Positions 7,474 to 14,937 of a stretch of 14,937 nucleotides of DNA are shown here, piece after piece. The notes beneath the pieces are model-generated. The model searched no databases. It saw nothing but the letters and a program-made list of their open reading frames with translations, and was not told the origin of the DNA. A program made the translations under genes and the position numbers. Source of the DNA: Planktotalea sp. (GTDB lineage: Bacteria > Pseudomonadota > Alphaproteobacteria > Rhodobacterales > Rhodobacteraceae); contig JAHEGL010000005.1 in assembly GCA_024645145.1 (NCBI GenBank), positions 1-14,937 of the forward strand, written 5' to 3'. Positions within the stretch are counted from its first letter, which is position 1. Every line of letters begins with the position of its first letter.

Positions 7474-8384
7474 TCAAAGCTGATCTGCAAAGCGTTCCGC
7501 GCGTTCGCGCATGGCAGCATCTGGGATAACCTCTGTCACGAGCGCTTCGCAGTCTTCTTGAAAGCTCGCTTTTTCAGCATCAGGCGCAGTGCGCACGGCC
7601 CAAATGCAATATCCAAGGGCTGCGTGTTTGGACGACCATGGAAACCGCGCCTTAAGGATCAATTCTGCAATGTTCTTGCCAGCCTTGGGATAGCCCGCCT
7701 TCACCCCTTGCAAGAAGAAGCTGTAGGCGGTGAGTTGATCCATGTGAACACCGTAACTTTCTTCATGTATGACATCTAAGTCATTGAATGCACGCAGATA
7801 TCCACGCGCTGCTGCCTCGGTGTAGAGCACGCGCGCTTTGATCCAATTTTCGTTGCGCCTGATGCCCTGAACGTAAGCATGTGCAAGGTTCGTTGTGCCC
7901 ACCACATCACCCGCTTGTGACCTTTTTCATACCAATCGGCTGCCGCTTCATGATTTGGCGGCTCTGCGGTTTCCTGTAGCCGTCCCAGTGCGGTCATTGC
8001 GGGGGCGTAGCCTTGGTCTGCGGTGCTTTGTAATTCTCGAGTTGCGCGCGCACGATCCGGTTCAACAGGGGGCGATCCTTCGATAAAGAGCGTGCCAAGA
8101 TTGAAATACCCGCGTACTTCGCCCGCTTTTTCCGCCCGCTCAAAGAACTCGATCGCTTTGTTCGTGTCTTGCGGAACGCCGCGTCCATCTAATGACGCCG
8201 CACCCAGAATATTGAGCGCCATTGCGTTGCCAGCCTCTGCACCTTCTTGGATGACCTTCAAAGCCGCGTCGTAGTCACCGTCAATATAAGCCAGTCGCGC
8301 GGCGGCGACGTCTTCTTGAGTAGGGCCCGCGTAGGCGACAGTGGCTGCAAGAGCGGTGAGTAAAGCGAAAGAAATCAAACGCAT
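7474..8384 (-). pseudogene. Secreted Sel1-repeat protein, interrupted by a one-base frameshift
   Basis: The protein begins with a signal peptide (MRLISFALLTALAATVAYA, cut near residue 19-20) followed by Sel1/TPR-like helical repeats, for example GNAMALNILGAASLDG and YFNLGTLFIEG. The frame breaks after Lys157, between bases 7913 and 7914. Up to there it reads AADWYEKGHK; inserting one G (read AAGGCGG for AAGCGG) gives HKAGDVVGTTNLAHAY and restores an open frame to the TGA at 7474. The repaired protein would have about 303 residues and roughly six repeats. As read, the first frame yields 202 residues, ending at 7776 with a nonsense tail. Sel1 proteins usually scaffold protein contacts; no partner can be named. 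The gene follows trpE by 67 bases and converges on the deacetylase gene. A sequencing error is as likely as real decay. Confidence 0.8.
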
Positions 8385-8393
8385 CAGAAAATC

Positions 8394-8410
8394 CTCATTG
8401 ATATAATGAG
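8394..8410 (-). repeat. Inverted repeat overlapping the Sel1-gene ribosome site
   Basis: CTCATT (8394-8399) and AATGAG (8405-8410) flank a 5-base loop. In the minus-strand RNA one arm overlaps the GAGGA ribosome site that lies 7 bases before the ATG at 8384, so folding could limit translation. A further AATGAG copy follows at 8411-8416. Stem strength is modest. The rest of the 67-base trpE-Sel1 gap shows nothing I can name. Confidence 0.4.
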
Positions 8411-8451
8411 AATGAGTTTACCGCAGATTGTCTGGTTTCAAAGCAACACTC

Positions 8452-9963
8452 TCAGGCGTTCCCGCTGCCCGTAAAGCGGCTCGCGTCTTCAGCAGCTTTG
8501 CGGATCGCGCCGGATTTATGGACGGTTTCCATATATTCCGCCTCTGGGTCGCTGTCATAGACCACGCCGCCGCCCGCTTGGATGTAGAGCTTTTCGTCCT
8601 TCACCACGGCCGTGCGCAAAGCGATACACATGTCCATATCGCCGCCCGCAGAGAAGTAGCCGCAACCACCGCCGTAGATGCCGCGCTTTTCTGGTTCTAG
8701 TTCGTCGATAATCTCCATCGCGCGCACTTTTGGCGCACCTGAGACTGTGCCAGCGGGCATGCCAGCAAAGAACGCGCTGAGGGCGTCCTGATCTTCGTGC
8801 AATTCGCCAACCACGTTGGACACGATATGCATGACATGGGAATAGCGCTCGACGATGAACTCTTCTGTGGGGCGCACGGTGCCTATTTTGGCGACTTTGC
8901 CCACATCATTGCGACCGAGATCGAGCAGCATAAGATGTTCTGCCAGTTCTTTCTCATCGGCGAGAAGATCGGCCTCTAACGCATCATCCTCTTCAGGTGT
9001 CGCGCCGCGTTTGCGCGTACCTGCGATGGGGCGGATCGTAACTTCGTTCCCGAACACGCGCACAAGAATTTCTGGTGACGCGCCGACAACCTGAAAACCA
9101 CCGAAATTGAAGTAAAACATGAATGGCGACGGGTTGGTGCGTCTGAGCGAACGATAAAGCGCAAAGGGCGGCTGCTTGAATTCTTGGCACCAGCGCTGGG
9201 ACGGAACGACCTGAAAAATATCACCCGCTTTGATGTATTCTTTCGCCTTCTCAACAGCGTTCAAATACCCCTCATGGGTGAAGTTGCTGACTGGGGCAGG
9301 GGCATCCTGCGCATCGCCCAAGTCACGCGTTGCTGCAGGCATAGGGCGATCAAGATCGCGCACCGCATCCATCACACGTTCACCGGCTTGCGCATAAGCT
9401 GCGTGCGCGGACTGACCGTCACTGACCCAAGCAGGCGACACGACAGTGACTTCGCCTTTGACGCCGTCCAACACCGCGATGACTGACGGGCGCAGCATGA
9501 TCGCGTCAGGCACGCCAAGCACATCCGTGTTCACATCTGGCAAGTGTTCCACATGGCGGATCATATCATAACCAAGATAGCCAAAGAGCCCCGCCGCTGC
9601 TTGTGGCAGATCAGCGGGTAGATCAATGTGGCTCTCCGCAATCAAGGCGCGCAACGCGTCAAGCGGGGCTGGGGTCATCGGTTCGAACGCATCGCTATCA
9701 TAACGCGCCATCCGGTTAACAGAGGCGGTTTCGCCCTGTGAACGCCAGATCAAATCAGGCTTCATCCCAATGATCGAATAGCGTCCTCGTATCTCGCCAC
9801 CCGTCACGGACTCAAGGACAAATGCGTCCTTTTGTGCGCCCGTCAGCTTAAGCATTAGTGAGACAGGCGTGTCCAAGTCAGCGGCAAGCCGCGTGTAGAC
9901 CACCTGATTTTTACCCGCGTCATAGGCTTTTGCGAAATCGTTGAAAGAGGGGACCAGCGCCAT
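8452..9963 (-). CDS. trpE: TrpE, anthranilate synthase component I
   Basis: TrpE makes anthranilate from chorismate using ammonia from TrpG, the committed step of tryptophan synthesis. The 503 residues are full length and not fused to a glutaminase. The N-terminal part carries the region linked to tryptophan feedback: PVSLMLKL (33-40) and LES (50-52). The chorismate-binding domain shows DIFQVVPSQRW (248-258), GASPEILV (294-301), IAGTRKRG (313-320), DEKELAEHLMLLDLGRND (336-353), PAGTVSGAPK (403-412) and IQAGGGVVYDSDPE (461-474). The retained LES motif suggests normal feedback inhibition. The ATG at 9963 follows the folding-factor gene by 12 bases, with AAGGG about 8 bases upstream. The two are therefore probably co-transcribed, with no room for a trp leader directly before trpE. 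Confidence 0.97.
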   Translation of the reverse strand: MALVPSFNDFAKAYDAGKNQVVYTRLAADLDTPVSLMLKLTGAQKDAFVLESVTGGEIRGRYSIIGMKPDLIWRSQGETASVNRMARYDSDAFEPMTPAPLDALRALIAESHIDLPADLPQAAAGLFGYLGYDMIRHVEHLPDVNTDVLGVPDAIMLRPSVIAVLDGVKGEVTVVSPAWVSDGQSAHAAYAQAGERVMDAVRDLDRPMPAATRDLGDAQDAPAPVSNFTHEGYLNAVEKAKEYIKAGDIFQVVPSQRWCQEFKQPPFALYRSLRRTNPSPFMFYFNFGGFQVVGASPEILVRVFGNEVTIRPIAGTRKRGATPEEDDALEADLLADEKELAEHLMLLDLGRNDVGKVAKIGTVRPTEEFIVERYSHVMHIVSNVVGELHEDQDALSAFFAGMPAGTVSGAPKVRAMEIIDELEPEKRGIYGGGCGYFSAGGDMDMCIALRTAVVKDEKLYIQAGGGVVYDSDPEAEYMETVHKSGAIRKAAEDASRFTGSGNA

Positions 9964-9975
9964 GGGCGTTACCCT

Positions 9976-11823
9976 TTAATTAAAGTTGGCATGCACCGCG
10001 TTGAGGGCATTTTGATCAAGACGAATGCCCGCGCGTTGCTGAATATCTGCTGCAAACGCTTCAAACAGATCTTGCGCGACGGCGCTGGACGCTTGGCTCG
10101 TAAGCTGTGCACGCAGACGCTTCACATCATCGCTGTCTTCATCTGCAGCAAGCACATCATCAAGGCGTACGATAAGCACATCTGCCACATCGTCCACAAC
10201 AATGCTCGTGCCTTTTTCAGCATCAAACAATGCGATACTCGCCTCTGAGGGCATCGCTTCGACAAAGCCGGTGCGGGTGAGCTCTGTCAGCGTTTCTCCT
10301 TCCAGATCTACATCGGCGAAATCGCTCGTTTCTGTGATCTGCGGCAGCAGCGCTTCCGCCTCGGCGCGCAGGGCGTCAAGCGTTGCGGCTGTGCGCCATC
10401 CGGCTGTTACACGCTCGGTGATTTCATCCAACGGCTGTGGGCGTTGCTCGAGGGTTTCATCCAGGCGCAGTGCAAAAATTCCACCATCTTCAAGGATTTC
10501 GACCTCTGGAAAGTCCTCATCAGTGACGCTGCGCGCGACGTCGCGAAACGCTTCATAGGCGGCAAGCCCGTCTTCAGCTTCCGTGGTCCAATCGATTGTA
10601 CCAAGCTCCATGTCGGTTTCCTCGGCCAAGTCTTCCAGCGTTGCACCACCCGCAAGCAGGTCATCAATGTCGCTCATCTGTGCTTCGACCACGCGGCGCG
10701 CGCGATCAGCTGCAAGTTCGTCGCGAAGCTGGGCGCGAGCGTCTTCAAAGGTTGTTGTTTGTGCGCTTAAAATACCGTTGATACGGAAAAGTGCTGGGCC
10801 AAGACCACTTGGCAATGGTCCAACGACATCGCCCGTTGCGCCCGCAAAGACAGCGTCGCCAGCAGCCCCTAGTTCTTCTTTGGAGAGGTCTCCCAAATCA
10901 ATGTCGACAAGGTTAAGACCGCGATCCTCGACAAGTGCTTCGAAGGTCGTTCCGCTTGCCTCCAATTGTGCCTTGGCAGAACTTGCATCCTCTTCCGCAC
11001 CGAACACCAAACGCTCTACGAGGCGGCGTTCAGGCTTGTTAAACTCTGAATCGCGCTCATCGTAAGCGGCTTGCAACATGCTTTCATCAATCTCGACGGT
11101 GTCGGAAATCATATTTGGTGAAAGCCACGCATAGGTAATTTTCTTTGTTTGCGGCAGCGTGTAATTGTCGATGTTTTCTTCGTAATACGTCTTGAGCTGC
11201 GCTTCACTTGGGTCGCCTACAGGCTCTGTCAGATCGGCGGCTTTCAAACGGGCGACTGTCGCGTTGCGACGCTCACCGATGTACGCAACGATGGTATCTG
11301 CATAGCTGTCCGGCACCGTTGTCCCAGACAGGATGGCCCCTTGTACAAGCGTGCGTGCCGCTTCCTCACGTAGGCTTTCTTCGAATTCTGCTTCGCTGAG
11401 GCCTGCGTTTTCAAGCGTGAAGCGGTAGGCTTCACGATCAAATTGCCCATTGATGCCTTGGAACGCGCTCATGCTGAGGATTTGCTGTTGCAGTTGTTCA
11501 TCGCCCACAGACAAACCCAGTTGGGTTGTCTCATGATCCAGCGCGCGTGAGGTGACAACACGTGCTAAAGCTTGGCGATCTACGCCAAGAGCTTGTGCAG
11601 TAGAGAAGGGCACATTCTGACCAGCTTGCGCAGAAACAGCGCGAAGGTCTTCCTGAAGCGTGCGCGAATACAGCTCAACCGAAATCGGTTTGTCACCGAC
11701 AGATCCAATGGTGCGAATATTCCCGCCAAGGCTGGTTGCGCCAAAGCCTGCAAGGCCGACAATCAAAAGGGCCAGCAAGATCCAGATAAACGTCTTCGAA
11801 ATTGTATTGCCACGTACAGCCAT
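9976..11823 (-). CDS. ppiD: PpiD/SurA-type periplasmic folding factor (parvulin-like peptidyl-prolyl isomerase family)
   Basis: These 615 residues form an inner-membrane-anchored chaperone of the PpiD type: a short cytoplasmic N-terminus, one transmembrane helix (about 11-30), then a SurA_N-like chaperone region including FQGINGQFDREAY (121-133), a degenerate parvulin module (about 268-350) and a helical C-terminal part. The parvulin module starts RLVFG where active enzymes have a His-containing HILF-type strand, and ends PALFRI where they have FGxHI, so isomerase activity is doubtful. E. coli PpiD likewise acts mainly as a chaperone, so this is not a sign of decay. The ATG at 11823 has only a distant AGGG. 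The gene precedes trpE by 12 bases and follows the aminotransferase gene by 54 bases. Confidence 0.88.
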   Translation of the reverse strand: MAVRGNTISKTFIWILLALLIVGLAGFGATSLGGNIRTIGSVGDKPISVELYSRTLQEDLRAVSAQAGQNVPFSTAQALGVDRQALARVVTSRALDHETTQLGLSVGDEQLQQQILSMSAFQGINGQFDREAYRFTLENAGLSEAEFEESLREEAARTLVQGAILSGTTVPDSYADTIVAYIGERRNATVARLKAADLTEPVGDPSEAQLKTYYEENIDNYTLPQTKKITYAWLSPNMISDTVEIDESMLQAAYDERDSEFNKPERRLVERLVFGAEEDASSAKAQLEASGTTFEALVEDRGLNLVDIDLGDLSKEELGAAGDAVFAGATGDVVGPLPSGLGPALFRINGILSAQTTTFEDARAQLRDELAADRARRVVEAQMSDIDDLLAGGATLEDLAEETDMELGTIDWTTEAEDGLAAYEAFRDVARSVTDEDFPEVEILEDGGIFALRLDETLEQRPQPLDEITERVTAGWRTAATLDALRAEAEALLPQITETSDFADVDLEGETLTELTRTGFVEAMPSEASIALFDAEKGTSIVVDDVADVLIVRLDDVLAADEDSDDVKRLRAQLTSQASSAVAQDLFEAFAADIQQRAGIRLDQNALNAVHANFN

Positions 11824-11877
11824 GTTGCACTTAACCCTATTGCTTGAGGTCTCATTTATGGACCCGTTTGCAGAGGT

Positions 11878-13077
11878 TTACTTGCCTGTTGAAGAGGTCG
11901 CAAGCGAGAAGCGCAAAGCTGCCAAACGTGTGAACAATTCCGCGATTCCATCACTGTCGATATTGGCAAAGGCAATGCGCAAGTGGCGCGCGCCGTTTGG
12001 ATCATCGATTGGCGTGAACATTGTGCCGGGCAGGGCGAGTATGCCTGCCTCCTTCACGAGCTCTTGTGCAAGTTCATCGGATGGCATTGCAAAAGGGTGC
12101 TGTACGTAAGCAAAGTAAGCGCCACATCCTTTGAGCGACCAGCCTTGCGCTGCGAGCTTTGGCATGTTCGCTTCAATCGCTGCGCGCCGTGCGAGGATTT
12201 CATCGCGCTCGCCCGACAGCCATTCATTGAGGTTGCATAATCCCCAAAGGGCGGAGAACTGCCCCATTTGGTTCGGGCATATCGCGATGGTATCAAGGAA
12301 TTTTTCGGATTCGGCCAAGATCTTTGGCGACGTGATCATCGCGCCTACGCGGTGGCCTGTTAGTCGGAACGCTTTGGAAAAAGAATAAAGATGGATCAGC
12401 GTTTGATCCCAATCCGCTTGCTGAAACAACGGATGCGGCGCGCCTGTTTGACTATGAAAGTCGCGGTAAGTCTCATCGACAATGAGTTTGATGCCGCTCT
12501 CTTGTGCGAGTTTGAAAAACCGCAGCACAAGGTCGGCAGGGTATTCAACGCCTGCGGGATTGTTCGGCGTCACAAGCGAAATTGCGCGAGTTCGGTCTGT
12601 GATGAGGCCACGCGCGACGTCTAGATCAGGGAGCAAACCTGCATCTGTGGGCAATGGCTTGGCGATAACACCCGCCATATCGAGCCACATTTTGTGATTG
12701 AAGTACCATGGCGTTGGCAAAAGAACTTCGTCGCCTGTCTGTGCAATTGCGCTGATCGTTGCAGCGAAGGCTTGGTTGCAGCCCGCGGTAATCGCGATTT
12801 GGTTCGGGGCGATCTTTGAGCCATAGGCATGGCTCCACTGCGCGGCGACTTCGGCGCGCAACTCAGGCAAGCCAAGTACAGGGCCATAAAGGTGCGCTTG
12901 TGGCTCATTGACGATGATGTCGGCCATTGCTGCACGCATTGCGTCTGGCGGCAAGTCTACTGGTGCTGCTTGGCTAACATTGATCAAAGGGCGCTCGGGG
13001 GGAAAGGTAACACCCTCTAACCAGCGGCGCGCTTCCATTACAGGGGGCGCAAATGTGTTTTGTGTGGCAGACGTCAC
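11878..13077 (-). CDS. PLP-dependent class I/II aminotransferase, specificity unknown
   Basis: This is a fold-type I pyridoxal phosphate aminotransferase (AspC/COG0436 type), acting in the cytoplasm on an amino acid not identifiable from sequence. The PLP lysine is about residue 235 in YSFSKAFRLTGHRVG. Cofactor contacts are visible in PNNPAGVEYP (Asn about 172), VDETYRDF (Asp about 201, Tyr about 204) and an Arg for the substrate carboxylate in HLRIAFA (about 367). I chose the GTG at 13077, giving 399 residues starting VTSATQNTFAPP, because AGGA lies 8 bases upstream and the family's conserved N-terminus starts there. The open frame extends to 13281 but then overlaps gpt by about 200 bases. 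An ATG at 13110 is a less likely start. It lies four bases after gpt and is probably co-transcribed with it. Confidence 0.9.
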   Translation of the reverse strand: MTSATQNTFAPPVMEARRWLEGVTFPPERPLINVSQAAPVDLPPDAMRAAMADIIVNEPQAHLYGPVLGLPELRAEVAAQWSHAYGSKIAPNQIAITAGCNQAFAATISAIAQTGDEVLLPTPWYFNHKMWLDMAGVIAKPLPTDAGLLPDLDVARGLITDRTRAISLVTPNNPAGVEYPADLVLRFFKLAQESGIKLIVDETYRDFHSQTGAPHPLFQQADWDQTLIHLYSFSKAFRLTGHRVGAMITSPKILAESEKFLDTIAICPNQMGQFSALWGLCNLNEWLSGERDEILARRAAIEANMPKLAAQGWSLKGCGAYFAYVQHPFAMPSDELAQELVKEAGILALPGTMFTPIDDPNGARHLRIAFANIDSDGIAELFTRLAALRFSLATSSTGK

Positions 13078-13081
13078 CTGA

Positions 13082-13600
13082 TCAATCCTGACCACGGTAA
13101 GGCTGTACATATTGCAGCGCCATATCCCAAGGGAAGAAGATCCACGTATCCTGCGAAACGCCAGTAATAAACGTATCAGTCTGTGGTTCGCCCGATGGTT
13201 TTGCGTAAACACAGGCATAATGCGCGTTTGGATACAGTGTGCGCACCAGCTCCAGGGTTTTGCCACTGTCGACCAAATCATCGACGATCAAAATTCCTGT
13301 CCCATCGCCCATTAGCTCTGCATCCGGGGCTTTAAGAACTTTGGCTTCGCGTCGCTCTGTCGCGGCACCCCCACCGGAATGATAAGATACAACGGCAATT
13401 GTATCGACTGCGCGAATGTCCAGTTCCCGCGCGACGATCATTGCAGGTGCCATACCACCACGAGTGATCGCGACAACCGCTTTCCAAGCGCCATTGTCCG
13501 GACCTTTGCCATCCAAGCGCCAAGCGAGCGCGCGCGCATCGCGGTGTAATTGATCCCAGCTGACGTGAAATCCTTTTTCGTGTGGTAAACGATCGGTCAT
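13082..13600 (-). CDS. gpt: Xanthine(-guanine) phosphoribosyltransferase
   Basis: Gpt salvages xanthine and guanine with PRPP to give XMP and GMP. The 172 residues are close to the family's usual length. The PRPP-binding loop is [13 protein letters not shown] (103-115); ITRGGMAPA (45-53) and DTWIFFPWD (151-159) match the pyrophosphate-side and purine-contact motifs of the Gpt family. The ATG at 13600 has a GGAG about 8 bases upstream. It sits 25 bases after the LysE-type exporter gene and 4 bases before the aminotransferase, in one apparent transcription unit. Its exact preference between xanthine, guanine and hypoxanthine cannot be read from sequence. Confidence 0.93.
   Translation of the reverse strand: MTDRLPHEKGFHVSWDQLHRDARALAWRLDGKGPDNGAWKAVVAITRGGMAPAMIVARELDIRAVDTIAVVSYHSGGGAATERREAKVLKAPDAELMGDGTGILIVDDLVDSGKTLELVRTLYPNAHYACVYAKPSGEPQTDTFITGVSQDTWIFFPWDMALQYVQPYRGQD
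13086..13089 (-). promoter_or_regulatory. Ribosome binding site choosing the GTG start of the aminotransferase
   Basis: AGGA on the minus strand, 8 bases before the GTG at 13077, overlaps the very end of gpt. It decides between this start and the longer frame that would overlap gpt heavily. Confidence 0.6.
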
Positions 13601-13625
13601 GTGCAGGTCTCCGAAGACAAAAGTA

Positions 13626-14228
13626 TTACCGGCTGAGCAAAAGCTTTAGACCTAAAAGGCTCAAAACAGAAGCGGCGATGCGATCCAGTACAGGTTTGGC
13701 GCGCAAATAACCTGCGCTGATATGTTTGGTCGAAAATGCGAGCACCAGCGCGCTGCCAACAAGCAATTCGATCAAAAGGTGATTGAGCACGACAAAGGCT
13801 TTGTCGCTAAATGCCATGCTTTGCGGGAAGATCACCATAATCACAGCACCCGCGAAGAGCACGGATTTAGGGTTGCTCATATTTATAAGAACCCCGCCAA
13901 GAAACGCGCGCATCGGTGGGGTCGGCGCATCACCCAAGCGCGCGCGCGCATGTTTCCACGTTTGATAAGCGATCCATATCAGATAAAGTGCGCCGACGGT
14001 TTTTAGCGCGATGAATGCCCAAGGGAAGATCGCAAAAATTGCATCAAGCCCCATGAAAGCCAATCCGGTCCAAATTGCCGCCATTACGCCTAAACCCCAC
14101 ACAGTATGGAGCCCTACCATTCGTCCGCTCGCAAGGGTGGTGCGGATAAAGTATAGCATCGCAGGGCCGGGACTTAGGATCGCGGCCAAAAGCGTTGCGT
14201 TGAAGGCGATCAGATGGGCCAGCTCCAT
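13626..14228 (-). CDS. LysE/RhtB family amino acid exporter
   Basis: This 200-residue, very hydrophobic protein has five to six predicted membrane helices and the family signatures LSPGPAML near the N-terminus (18-25) and NPKSVLF (119-125). The family exports amino acids or related compounds across the inner membrane; the substrate here is unknown. A short charged cytoplasmic loop ([15 protein letters not shown], about 91-105) separates the two halves. The ATG at 14228 lies four bases after the fabI stop, so it is probably in the fabI transcript. A link to the downstream aminotransferase is possible but only by proximity. Confidence 0.93.
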   Translation of the reverse strand: MELAHLIAFNATLLAAILSPGPAMLYFIRTTLASGRMVGLHTVWGLGVMAAIWTGLAFMGLDAIFAIFPWAFIALKTVGALYLIWIAYQTWKHARARLGDAPTPPMRAFLGGVLINMSNPKSVLFAGAVIMVIFPQSMAFSDKAFVVLNHLLIELLVGSALVLAFSTKHISAGYLRAKPVLDRIAASVLSLLGLKLLLSR

Positions 14229-14232
14229 GCGC

Positions 14233-14937
14233 TTAGTCTTTGGATATATCCGGCGCGTCGACGGCCTTCATGCCAACAACATGGTATCCTGCGTCTACAT
14301 GATGCGTCTCGCCAGTGACACCAGAGCCAAGGTCACTCAGCAGATACAGTGCGGATTTTCCAACGTCTTCGGTTGTTACATTGCGGCGCAGCGGGCTGTT
14401 GTATTCGTTCCACTTCATAATGTAGCGGAAATCGCCGATGCCAGAGGCGGCCAGCGTCTTAATAGGACCCGCAGAAATCGCATTGACGCGAATTCCGTCT
14501 TTACCAAGATCTTCCGCCATATACCGTACGGAGGCTTCGAGTGCTGCTTTCGCGACGCCCATGACATTGTAATGTGGCATAATACGCTCGGCCCCGTAGT
14601 AAGTAAGGGTAATGGCGCTGCCACCTTCGTTCATCAGCTTTTCTGCGCGCTGCATGATCGCAGTGAATGAGTAAACGGAGATATCCATCGTCATCGCAAA
14701 ATTGTCGCGCGATGTATCAACATAGCGCCCACGCAGTTCGCTTTTGTCCGAGAAGCCGATGGCGTGTACGACAAAGTCAAACGTTCCCCAGCGTTTTTCT
14801 ATTTCTGCGAACAAGGCATCCATTGAGTCTGCGCTGCTCACGTCACAAGGAACGACAAAATCACTGCCAAGTTGCGCCGCAAGTGGTTCAACGCGCTTTT
14901 TGAGTGCGTCGCCTTGGTATGAAAATGCCAGTTCTGC
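14233..14937 (-). CDS. fabI: FabI, NADH-dependent enoyl-[acyl-carrier-protein] reductase, N-terminus outside window
   Basis: FabI reduces the enoyl-ACP double bond in each round of fatty acid elongation. The visible 234 residues begin AELAFSYQGDALKKRVEPL, inside the first part of the Rossmann fold, so about 35-40 residues including the N-terminal nucleotide-binding motif lie beyond the window edge. The catalytic set is present: TYYGAER with the first active-site Tyr (visible residue about 113), then YNVMGVAK with the Tyr-x6-Lys pair (about 123 and 130). VNAISAGPIKTLAASGI follows as in the family. This spacing identifies FabI rather than an ordinary short-chain dehydrogenase. It is read into the exporter gene four bases downstream. 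Confidence 0.96.
   Translation of the reverse strand, partial: AELAFSYQGDALKKRVEPLAAQLGSDFVVPCDVSSADSMDALFAEIEKRWGTFDFVVHAIGFSDKSELRGRYVDTSRDNFAMTMDISVYSFTAIMQRAEKLMNEGGSAITLTYYGAERIMPHYNVMGVAKAALEASVRYMAEDLGKDGIRVNAISAGPIKTLAASGIGDFRYIMKWNEYNSPLRRNVTTEDVGKSALYLLSDLGSGVTGETHHVDAGYHVVGMKAVDAPDISKD

Noticed and set aside
8402..8407. Perfect TATAAT on the plus strand
   Set aside because: There is no -35 at suitable spacing, and it would drive antisense transcription into the 3' end of trpE with no plus-strand gene there; it is a by-product of the A/T-rich inverted repeat.
13078..13281. Extended aminotransferase frame to 13281
   Set aside because: It overlaps gpt almost entirely and its translation there is unlike the family; a GTG with a ribosome site is available at 13077.
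14011..14670. 219-residue open frame on the plus strand
   Set aside because: It lies opposite the exporter gene and fabI, both well supported, and its translation has no recognisable domain.
1..14937. A novel defence, mobile or biosynthetic system
   Set aside because: Every substantial open region resolves to a recognised family with housekeeping character; no transposase, recombinase, toxin-antitoxin pair, nuclease or repeat array was seen.

Overview
The window looks like a core-chromosome segment of an alphaproteobacterium, most probably a Rhodobacterales (Roseobacter-type) organism. The reasons are protein sequence character, the gene set trpE / trpG-trpD-trpC-moaC-moeA-lexA next to comEC, and a GTTC-N7-GTTC box in front of lexA, which is the alphaproteobacterial form of the SOS operator. 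That assignment comes from recognition, not from a search. Coding density is very high. No gap between genes exceeds 300 bases; the longest is about 158 bases (5963-6120). I see no tRNA, rRNA, insertion sequence, CRISPR array, integrase or attachment site.

Layout. (1) Positions 2-1076, plus strand: the 3' part of comEC (DNA uptake channel), broken by an apparent two-base deletion near 300. (2) Positions 1073-5962, minus strand: trpG, trpD, trpC, moaC, moeA, lexA, read in that order. Three junctions are 4-base ATGA overlaps, so this is a tight run joining tryptophan synthesis, molybdenum cofactor synthesis and the SOS repressor. lexA also has its own promoter and SOS box in the gap after moeA, and its stop overlaps the comEC stop tail to tail. 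(3) Positions 5963-6120: a divergent regulatory stretch with a duplicated decamer and nested inverted repeats. (4) Positions 6121-7467, plus strand: a membrane-anchored divergent polysaccharide deacetylase protein with a long acidic linker, inserted between trpG and trpE. (5) Positions 7474-14937, minus strand: a co-directional series read as fabI (5' end outside the window), a LysE/RhtB-type exporter, gpt, a class I/II aminotransferase, a PpiD/SurA-type periplasmic folding factor, trpE, and a secreted Sel1-repeat protein with a one-base frameshift.

How it fits together. TrpE and TrpG form anthranilate synthase; TrpD and TrpC carry out the following two or three steps of tryptophan synthesis. 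MoaC and MoeA act at the beginning and end of molybdopterin cofactor synthesis. LexA controls the DNA-damage response. FabI, Gpt and PpiD are housekeeping functions. I found no convincing undescribed system. The points worth a second look are the two independent frameshifts (comEC and the Sel1 gene), the SOS-controlled internal promoter of lexA, the lexA/comEC tail overlap and the repeat-rich trpG leader.
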